Part shown: one piece after another, positions 1 to 9,800 of the stretch | How positions within the stretch are numbered: the first letter of the stretch is position 1 | How the letters are laid out: each line of letters starts with the position of its first letter | Assembly: GCA_002633005.1 (NCBI GenBank) | Contig: NMRA01000513.1 | Location: 271,397 to 312,388, forward strand | Reading direction: 5' to 3' | DNA length: 40,992 nt | DNA from: Phoronis australis | Lineage: Eukaryota > Phoronida > Phoronidae | Notes under the pieces: generated by a model | What the model saw: only the letters and a program-made list of their open reading frames with translations | Database searches by the model: none | Told to the model about the DNA's origin: nothing | Position numbers and translations under genes: made by a program

Positions 1-1167
1 GATATCCCACTTATACCCAGGGAAGTGGTGAAATGGCGAGGGATTGGTTTGGGTTTGAGGGATCATTAGAATCGAAAGAAATCGACCATTAGAAAAGCCA
101 TCTGTGGCTACAAATAATAAATAAGGGAAGTATCGTTTGTCCAGGACAATTAACGAAGAACGGGAAGGAGTCTACTAGGTATAAACTTGTCTAATCAGGA
201 AAACTGAGTGAATGTACTGTTGCTTGAGGCTGGGCCAACAGGAAGCTGGAGAGAAAGAACAAACAGCGCAACCATCGGACTTGGTAGGAACTAACCAGCA
301 GTTGGATATGAAGCATGAAGGGCTCTATAATGGTATTTGCCCAAATAATAGGATTTATGTCAGAGTGCCATAAATCTCATTATTTTCTAACGACTGTGGA
401 TTCCAAAAATGACAGTCAGCTTTTGATTTATTACTTAAACCACGATAAAAATTTAAGGTTAACTTTGAAATCGAAATCTATATTTCAATTGACAACCTTT
501 CCCGATTGTTTGAGCAAAGGTCTGCACGTCATCGCTGCTGGTTGCTATTTCGAATGTGGCGCGTTTGTACCCCCGGCAAATTGCCTGACAGTGACGTGAT
601 ACGGTAACGAAAGTGACGGTCGGCGAGGAATAGTTCGACGCCGATAAGATGAGAGTGAGAGGCCTTTTTCGATTTCCATTCTAACCAAACAAACGACGCG
701 ATATGCAACTTCAATAAACCTGATGTTTGAGTTTTAAAATGAGGGAGAAATTTGTTAGAAATATTTGTCCTTTATTCAGCATTCCGTTCATTGTTTACCG
801 TAACGCTTCGCCATCTAGTGGCACTTGATTGAAACTTGGATTCTAAGAGATGGCGGAATAACAGAAAGTGTTGTTTGTAACCTTTGTCGTTGTTTCAATT
901 AAGGAACAGAATTTGTGTAATGTTGACTAGCATCACATTACTACACTTGTTTTCTTTTCTTTTCTTTTCTTTTTAATGGTGTTCTTTGGGCTGATGACTA
1001 TGTGTCCATGTACGTGTAAAGTGTGACGATGCCAGTAGAAAAGCAAGCACAGAACAAAATGTTAAATGTGATGTAGATAACTTCAGGTAAAACATTTCCA
1101 GGTATAAGATACACAAATTATGATTGCTTGACAATATAGCGGGGTTGTAAAACATTGTGTTTTTAAA
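1..1167. other. Non-coding stretch, no gene recognised
   Basis: AT-rich sequence with short ORFs only. A plus-strand ORF at 315-599 (94 codons) is followed by AATAAA at 714-719 but resembles nothing I know and has no visible splice context. A CTCF-type motif (minus strand CCACTAGATGGCGA) lies at 808-821. A TTTTC-rich run is at 948-974. Confidence 0.5.
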
Positions 1168-1448
1168 CAGGGCTCTGTTTCATGAACTTAAGACTTAAGG
1201 CAGACAATTGTTTTTTTCTCGTCTACTTGTAACCGAAAGAAAAGTTAGCCAAATGCTTAAGAGCACATTGCCTTGCTGATCTAACTACATGTATCTCAGT
1301 AACTTGAAATTTTGTATATATCATTCTCAGAGAATTTACTCTTTTTCTCAAACGATATTTTGTTATTTTTTATAAATAATTTGTGGAGTGTGGAGAGCAA
1401 ATTTCGGACTTAAGTCTAAAGCCACGTTTCATGAAACAGAAAGCCCTG
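1168..1448. mobile_element. MITE-like foldback element, 281 bp
   Basis: The left arm starts cagggctctgtttcatgaac and continues ttaagacttaagg (1168-1200). The right arm (1406-1448), read on the minus strand, is cagggctttctgtttcatga, then aacgtggctttagacttaag. The arms thus match apart from small indels. The interior is AT-rich and non-coding. I saw no clear target-site duplication, so the superfamily is open. Confidence 0.6.
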
Positions 1449-3763
1449 GGTCGGATCTCCCATCTCAGTTTCTAACACCATGTAGCTGCATACCTGCCTT
1501 TAACTAAAATTTGATCCAGGCTTGGCGATCCGTGGAATCGGAGGCTTTTGAAGCATAAGTTTCTAACCCGGCGTGCGTTCAGTAAGGCTATGGCCTACGC
1601 TATGACCTAGCTAAAATCTAGCCAAAGTCACGTGTTCTAATTTAAAATACATGCCATATCTCGCGTAATCTCACAAAATCTTGCTTTTTAGCTAGATCCT
1701 AGCGTTATTTCAGTATTGCATTCCCTTAAAATGAATTTATTTATTTTCATTCGTGTAATACTAGCAGGCCAACTTGTGTAAAAGGGATCCTGGGATTTTA
1801 GCGGATCATTCTTAAGTTACGTTTCAGTATATGCAGTTTACATCCTGAGCTAAAAGCGATTGTTCCACAGTGTTTACCTTGCGTCGATAAATACAGTATT
1901 CTGGAAGAGTGATGAAGAGATCATAATTAATGCACGCTATATACTTTATTTGCTAAACAGTGAATGATATTACAAAACAAAATCCAACGAAAGAAAATTC
2001 ATCAACAGGCATGGCAATCAAAATGACTCCTCTTCTACGTGAATCCGCAGAGGGAATTTTAATTTTCCTTTGCATAGCAGCAGCTGCAGTTAACAACTCA
2101 GGACCATGCTTCAAAAAACGTGAGATTGTTGTAAAGTTCCGTGCAAATCGTGCGTCTGCAATCCTGCTCAAGTTTTCCTTGACCAAATCTTACATCTTGC
2201 CATGTCCAATGTCAGATGTAGATTCCTACTTTTCAAACAATGTGGTCAATAATTCCAAAAGCATTTGCGAATGGGCAGTAACTGTTGTTGCTGTCACAGT
2301 ACGCGATAGATGTCACTCACGACCATAAGGAAATCCTCTGCTTGAACACATTATGTTGATTTCAATAAACTTTCGTAGCTGTCGTCCTTCGCACCCTGTG
2401 AAAATTCAATTATTTTTGTTCATAAACAGTTTCTTACGTAGTCCACGCTGTTAACACAGTATCTCGACGGCGTAATTATACGCATTTGCCATCCTTTGAT
2501 AAACAAAAAAATCAAAAGTAGTGAGGCTCTGGTCACCCGCTTCCGCCGCCCTTGAATGGACACAAGTTTCGCCTCCTCGTCTAGTTAACATGCACCACGA
2601 TTACAAACGGAAGTTCATCTCAAATTGGTTGGATTATTCGCAAAAAGGTAAGACGGCTGAGAGGTTAGGGGCATATCAGCAAGTGAATGATCAAAAGAAT
2701 ATTGAGGTAACATGTTTTTGTTCCTAGCCAATCAGTGGGTAAAATGTGTTCCCTCAATATGACTATCTTGCTAGTGGTGACACAATTGCGTTAAATGGAT
2801 TGCTAAAGACCCATTTGGAGCTATCTTTTAAAAGAATCGTCTTGGTTCATGAGACAGAACCATTTTGAATACGGTGAATTAGTGGTTTTATCATCAAGTT
2901 TAAGCCGTGTGATTTCTCACCTAACACGACACGAGTCTTTAGGAGTTGGTACGTTTTTCCATTGGATAGTTAAAAGCATATGCTCTTTCGACAACGGCAC
3001 TGGGCGAATCTATTGACACAAAGTGGCTGCCCTGAGTATGAATTGTGTTCAGAATACGTTCTCGAAAAACTGATGCAAAGTGAATCACGAAAGGCTATCA
3101 ATTATTAAAGTTACACACAGATTTTCGCCAGATTTCCACATTATATGACCATGCGCCTGAATCCAATAATAATAGGTTTTGTCATGCAACAATTATTTTG
3201 CTCAAGTGTTTACAAATAAGCGTACGTGGCAAATATCAACTTAAATGGAAACTGAAGGCGACCAACCTTTGATTTGAATTGTGTGTGTCCTTTGTTTTAT
3301 GATAGTGCTTTCAGCTTTTACAGATGACCTTTAATAGGATGACACGTCCAATACTTGTCGTTTTGTAAGGATTAGCTACCCGGAATAAGCCATTGTTCAG
3401 CGTGTTCTTTTAGGATTTTTTCCTTGTCAACTACTCAAAAAAGTTCCAAAAACTGTGAGCTTAACTGCAAATTTGCGTGTAGGATCACATGGCCCTAAAT
3501 ACGTGCATGCAAAACGTTGATCGTGAGAAGTCCTCCTGATCATAACTCTTTTATAAAGCTGGCTATTTTCTTACACCAACTGCGTATGAATATGGAAATC
3601 TTCAAAGGAAGTGGAAATATGGATCACAAACAGGGTTACGTCTGGTCAGCACGACACCTAGGTTTTGATGTGGCCAACAGGTGACGTGCAGACCAAACTT
3701 AAACCTAATTGCGAACTATCTGAGAACTTACGCTGTTGCTTCATTCCCGACGGTATCAGTCAT
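1449..3763. other. Non-coding stretch downstream of the EF-hand gene
   Basis: No recognised gene. A 122-codon plus ORF (1960-2328) is followed 36 bases later by AATAAA (2364-2369) but its product is unfamiliar, and a 77-codon ORF overlaps on the other strand. A short plus-strand ATG frame at 2591 runs to a good splice donor (AAAG|GTAAGA at about 2647), again without recognisable product. Part of 3336-3763 must be the 3' UTR of the EF-hand gene. Confidence 0.45.
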
Positions 3764-3824
3764 CTAGCTTGACTCTTCCTTCTCAATCTCTTTCTCTTCT
3801 TCTTTCGCCTCTTTATCTTCTTCC
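3764..3824 (-). CDS. Coding exon 10: truncated third cassette and stop
   Basis: 61 nt coding. It reads TEEDKEAKEEEKEIEKEE, the same as the start of exon 8, then SS and TAG. The copy stops matching exon 8 at about 3775, so the last two residues and the stop come from flanking DNA. Acceptor tttctgcttag. No AATAAA is seen on the minus strand within 400 bases downstream; an ATTAAA variant occurs at 3335-3330. The end of the mRNA is therefore unknown. Confidence 0.8.
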
Positions 3825-6800
3825 CTAAGCAGAAAATATGGAATTGTGTATTTCCTCGATCGTGTCATAAACACAGATGTGGATTTTGTCTTGTATCACT
3901 TTCTTGATTATTGAACAGAACAATTTGGTTTTCTGCAGTTGCTGAACGAATGCAGTCTTTCAAGAATTTATAAGTGTCGAGGACAGCACAATATTTCTCA
4001 AAATTCTTTTTGGTGTTCGGACAAATTTACACTCACTTGGTGGTTTCCTTTACCCTGATAGATATTTTCGCTTGTAATGTAGCGTATGAGAAAACAACAC
4101 AGAATATCCAACAGCCAAGTTCACACTTTAAGACTCACACATTTTACTTGCAGTACTGACGTTCAAGAGTGAAAGTAGGTGAAATGTTTAACAAAGCATC
4201 AAATCTTATTCAAATTTGCAGTCCATATGCGATGCAAAAAGAGTCATACAAGACTCAAACTATTGAAAACGTGATAACTTACGTGATTTGTTTGTCTTCG
4301 TCAGCCTCAAACGTTTTCTTGTTGATGCTTCCACCCTTCAAGATTTGTTTAACTAGTTCATGGGCTGCATTTCCACCCATACCTTGAGCCTTAAGACTGG
4401 CAACTACCTCATCGGTTGAGACTTTTCCGTCTTTGTTGGTATCGAGAACATCGAAAGTTTCGTCCTCTTCCACAGCTTCGTCTTCTTTTTTGTCTCCCCT
4501 GGAATAATGTAAAGGGGTTTTCTTACATTTGACTCGTAAACATTATTGATGAACCTTTTCCAACAATAAAATGAGGTTCATGAAAAGTTACCTCTGATGT
4601 GTGTTTTCCAAAAACTAGTTAAAATTGTAAAAACTTACTTTTCCAACTTGGCTTCAACAGCCTCAAACTCTGCCTTGTCAATACTCCCGTCTTTGTTGGC
4701 GTCGTAAGCCTTCATTGATTCTGTAACGGCTTTGTCGCCTCCTGATGGGTTTGCTGCTTTTATTTCATCACCTGTAATTTTTCCGTCTTTGTTGGTGTCA
4801 ATGGACTCAAAGGTCTTATCTTCGTCCTTGGCTACATCTTTTTCTTCCTCAGCCTCTTCGCTGGCCAAGTCTCTCTTCGCTTTTTCTTCCTTCTCAATCT
4901 CTTTCTCTTCTTCTTTCGCCTCTTTGTCTTCTTCCCTAAACGGAAACTAATTTTCATCCAATTGTGTATTTCCTCCATCGTGTCATCAATACAGATAGGT
5001 ATTTTGTCTCGCAGAATTTTCTTGAGTACGGAACGGAACCCTTTGGTTTTCTGCGGTTGCTGAGTGAACGCAGTGTTTCAAGAATTTAAACTTGTCGAGG
5101 GCAGTATAACATTTCTCAAACTTTTTTTTTGGTTTTCGGACAAACTTACACTGACTTAGTGGTTTCCTATACCCTGACAGATTTTTTGCTTGTTATCAAT
5201 CAACGGCTTGAAATTTAGCGTATGAAAAAACAGCACGAAATCTCAACCAGTCAGTTCACACTTTAACACTCACACATTTTACTTGCAGTACCGACGTTCA
5301 AGAGTGAAAGTACGTGAAATGTTTAACACAGCATCTAATCTTATTCAAATTTGCAGTCCATAGGCGAAGCAAAATGTATCATCCAAGACTCAAACTATTG
5401 AAAACGTGAGAACTTACGTGATTTGTTTGTCTTCGTCAGCCTCAAACGTTTTCTTGTCGATGCTTCCACCCTTCAAGATTTGTTTAACTAGTTCATGGGC
5501 TGCATTTCCACCGATACCTTGAGCCTTAAGGCTGGCAACTACCTCATCGGTTGAGACTTTTCCGTCTTTGTTGGTATCGAGAACGTCGAAAGTTTCGTCC
5601 TCTTCCACAGCTTCGTCTTCTTTTTTGTCTCCTCTGGAATAATGTAAAGGGGTTTTCTTACATTTGACTAGTAACCATTATTGATGAACATTTTCCAACA
5701 ATAAAAATGAGGTTCATGAAAAGTTACCTCTGATGTGTGTTTTCCAACAACTAGTTAACATTGTAAAAACTTACTTTTCCAACTTGGCTTCAACAGCCTC
5801 AAACTCTGCCTTGTCAATACTCCCGTCTTTGTTGGCGTCGTAAGCCTTCATTGATTCTGTAACGGCTTTGTCGCCTCCTGAAGGGTTTGCTGCTTTTATT
5901 TCATCACCTGTAATTTTTCCGTCTTTGTTGGTGTCAATGGACTCGAAGGTCTTATCTTCGTCCTTGGCTACATCTTTTTCTTCCTCGGCCTCTTCACTAG
6001 CCAAGTCTCTTTTGGATTCTTCTTCCTTCTTAATCTCATCCTCCTCTTTTTTCTCCTGTTTCTCAACACCCCTAAAAAGAAAAAATGGCTACATGCGATT
6101 CTATGTTTCCTGGAGGGTGTCTCAAACAGAAATGTGAACTTTGTATTGCCCCTGTTAACACAAATATTGAACAGAATTGTTCCGTCTTCTGCAACACCTG
6201 TAATCGTTACATCGTGCAGTTTTTCTAGAATTTCGAAGTGTCGAGGACAGCCGCTTCACTGAATAGGTTATGTTGGTACAAGAGTTTTTGTCTTTCCTCT
6301 AGACTGTCTCAAATTCGGAAAGAAAAATTACTGTACTATGTGTTTGCACTTCCTTGGACTGTTCAACATGAGGCTTCATCCCGTGAAACTAAGACCTTGG
6401 TTTTGCATTCTTTCAGAGAATGAAACAAAAGTTTTTGCAAGATTTACAAAAGCATTAGAGCACACAATTAAAGCTCTACTGTTGACTTGAGGTGAAAGCA
6501 TTTATTCACGAGATACAATCATTGTGTCAGCAAAACAAATATTGACCTTTGGGCATATGTGACCTTGTCTTTGGGATTCATCCCTATTACTATATTATTA
6601 GTTGAAAATGAGATCTAAAATGAATGTTAAGAAATGTGCCTCTTGGAATCGAAGGCAGGCAGTTATACGTTCTTTAAGTACATTTGGTTTATAAACAGTA
6701 TCAAAACTGAAACTCCATGAGATCTTGTTTGAACATGGGGGGTAGGCAAAACATTATTACGAGACAAAGGCAGACTTAAGAGCTTACTCATATACTTTGT

Positions 6801-9800
6801 CTTCATCTGCTTCAAACTCTTCCTTGGTAACAGCGCCGTCTTTGTTGGTGTCATAGAAGTCCATGCTTTCTTTAGTCTCCTTGGCAGCTTCGTCTTTATC
6901 AAGACCACTAGCTAAGAGAGCGGCATTTATTTCAGCGGATGAGATCTTTCCGTCCTTGTCAGTATCGAGAGAATCGAAATTTTCCGTTTCGTCCAAAGCA
7001 ACATCTTCCTTTTCGTCTCCACTGAAATTGACACAATGGAGTATTATCGAAATTTCCCCAAAGTAGTTGACGACACTTGGTTTTTGCTTAGGAAAAATTT
7101 TACAATGGTTTTAAAATATTTATTCGGTGCGTATATGTACATGTCATCAGTAGATAAAACTCACAATGAACGAAATTTTCTCCGTCTTTTCGCTTGGTTT
7201 CGAAACAAAACTATTCAAATTTAGAAGGCATTTGGACTGTTACTTAAGGGCGCTAGGCAACTACAGGTAAGTAATAAAAGATGCGTGATGAGTGGTGCAT
7301 ACACCCATATGTTTTCTTGTTTCCATATGTCCGTAAAAACGATGAAGCGCGCTTTTCTAAATACGGCTCTACAGGTAAAAAGTCCACAGCCAAACTTTGT
7401 TATGAATGAAGCAAATATTGAGAAATCTGGCAAATTTTATTTCCGGTCGGCCGACAGCACTTGCTGGACGTGTGTGACACTGCAAGAACGCTGCAATTGA
7501 CGTTTGATATTTTAAGAAAGCACGAACTCCTCCCTTACCAATGGAAGAGAGTAGGTATTTGCCACTGTGATTTCCAATTTGTTAAACGATATTGTAGTGT
7601 GTTTCTTAGCAGTTTTACTTGAGACACCCCATTGCTGACGTCATCGAAACAAAATCCTCTCTATTTATGCGTATTCAATCGATAGCGTTTCTAATAAAAA
7701 CTGCACAGGTTATGGACAAACGAAAACAGCACTTATATATTATCGCTAAAGCAGTTTAAGCACACGCACCACATTTTATGCAATGTATAAATTGAAACAG
7801 GCCTTTGAAGGACAAAGGTATTTCCGAACATGGGACATTGGGGGGATAAGGGTTCCACGTGACTTGGGCCACGTTAGGTAAAGCTAGATGCTCGCCAGAG
7901 TAAGCAAGTGGTGTCACGTGTTTCACTTGTTATTCATATAGATATTTGGCCAAACCCGAAAAAGTAGTCCAGCAGAACACAGCTTTGAATAAGTGCACTT
8001 CCACCAGTCTAACCCTTGTTTCCATTTCATCACCAAGGAATTTAAGGGTTTTTTCATTACAAAGCATTTGACGTGCGCTGGGTGCTTAGCTAGTTTTGGT
8101 ATATCAGTGTTTCACATCAAGTTTTTCAATCTGGCCAGATGTCGTAACGTCCTATCAGGTTTACTGTGCATACATCACGCTTTTGGCTCTTCCGCGTTCG
8201 TCACGTGGGTTAATTCTATATCTATATCAGGTTAATATACGGGTTCTTTTACTAGTGTACTTACTCTTCCTCTTCTTTAGTGACGGCGTCAAACTCTTTC
8301 TTGGTAACTGCTCCGTCTTTGTCTGCGTCATAGTCGTCCAAGAACTCTTTTGCTGTCAGTTTGGCTGCAGCATCATCGGCATCTCCCTGGTCTTTGGCAG
8401 CAGCCTCGATCTCAGCGGCTGTGATTTTTCCGTCACCGTCAGCGTCGATTTCATCAAAAGTTGCAATGTCTGCTAGAGCCACCTGTTCGTTTTTGTCTCC
8501 CCTTCGAGAAATATTGTAAGCTCAACAGTACAAGTAAGAAAAATCACAATGTTATATTTAAGGGTTATTTATTTTGTAATACATGAAATACTTTATAATT
8601 TGACGAAAGTTTCCAGTAATCGAATATATCTGAGATATAAAATGGTGTGAATTAAAACAAGTGATGCTATGTCAGTTAATAATTGTTGAAGATATTAATT
8701 GAAGAAACAATTTTATATATCTTTTGTTTTCGCGATTTCTGTATTCGCTCGATCAGCAATTCTACGCATTTTGATTTCAAATGCAATTTTATTATATTGG
8801 CAAACTACATGTACATGTATTTGCAGTCTCAATATGCGTTATATACTTACTTTTCTTCTTTGTCCAGAACAGCTTCAAACTCTTTCTTGTCAACTCCACC
8901 GCTCTTGTCGGTATCGAACGCGTCCATGACTTCTTTAACCGTCTTCTTGATTGCAGCTGAAAGCATTGATTTGAGCTCAGTGGGAGTAACTTTTCCATCA
9001 CCGTTGGCATCGATTCGGTCAAAGGTGTCATCTTCTTCCTTATTGTACTCTTTTTCTTCTTTCTTTGCATCTGCTTCTTCTTCTTTCTCCGTCTTTTTCA
9101 GTTCTGGTCCGTCTTCCTTTTCCTCCTCTTTCTCAACCTCTTTCATCTCTTTTTCCTCTTCCTTCTCTTCTGCCTTGATCTCCTTCAGTTCTTTTCCCAT
9201 TCCTTCTTTTTTCATTTGGCCTTCCATTTGTTGTTCCTCGGTCTCCATGCCTTTTTTGCTCTCGGATTCTCTGTAAGAATAAATGCAGTAAGTTAGGAAT
9301 TGCCACACTTTTTTGTAACCGTCTGAGACACCTTCTTTGAATCTTGAAATAAAGTCTTCGGTTTCTTCTACTCCGAGTTTCGACTGCCATTTATCCTTAT
9401 TCGCGACAAAATTTCCATCCTCTTCCGCATCGAATACCACAGCTGATATTATACAATTATCAACAAATGAGCAAACATGGCATCTTTCTATAACACAAAA
9501 CGCATTGTTGATACGTAAGGTCTGCTGCCATATGTTTACAGGAACGGTTGCGAGCACATTGAACGAGGTGGAATCTGTGTTTCATGTAGTGTCTGATGGA
9601 GATTTTGAAAATTCTAGGTTTTCACACTTTCCTATTTGTACGTGTTCAAGACAGTTTCAGATTATTTTCCTTCGAGGACATCGCAATTTCTCGATCAAAG
9701 ACCCAGCAACAAATGTCAATTACATGTAAAAGTATACACATGTATTTTCTCTAAGTGTTGCAATGAGCATTGGTCATGTATTGAATATAGCGTCAGTACG

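Larger units (their letters stand above)
3776..6260. repeat. Tandem segmental duplication inside the EF-hand gene, period ~1.13 kb
   Basis: Exons 6-7 with introns and exons 8-9 with introns are consecutive copies (offsets 1135-1136). The intron carrying the phrase gtcgaggacag appears three times, at about 6238, 5093 and 3977, with long flanking similarity such as the shared attttacttgcagta near 5279 and 4141. The third unit is cut in its exon at ~3775 (offset 1111). Intron as well as exon similarity shows a recent event. Confidence 0.85.

Noticed and set aside
1570-1710. tagctaaaa/ctagatccta inverted similarity
   Set aside because: Too short and imperfect for a defined element.
1960-2328. 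122-codon ORF followed by AATAAA
   Set aside because: Unfamiliar product, an overlapping ORF on the other strand, no visible splice acceptor; not enough to call a gene.
7850-7935. Two CACGTG sites in loose inverted arrangement in intron 5
   Set aside because: Short, frequent motif; arms do not extend beyond the E-box core.
8096-8476. 126-codon plus ORF
   Set aside because: Antisense shadow of EF-hand exon 4.
8683-9276. 197-codon plus-strand ORF, Ser/Phe-rich
   Set aside because: It is the antisense shadow of the Glu/Lys-rich exon 3 of the EF-hand gene (GAA/GAG and AAA/AAG codons read as Ser/Phe/Leu).
9271-9557. Upstream extension of the exon 3 frame (ORF open to 9557)
   Set aside because: A clear acceptor at 9271-9272 and the phase match to exon 2 place the exon border at 9270; the extension lacks the acidic composition.
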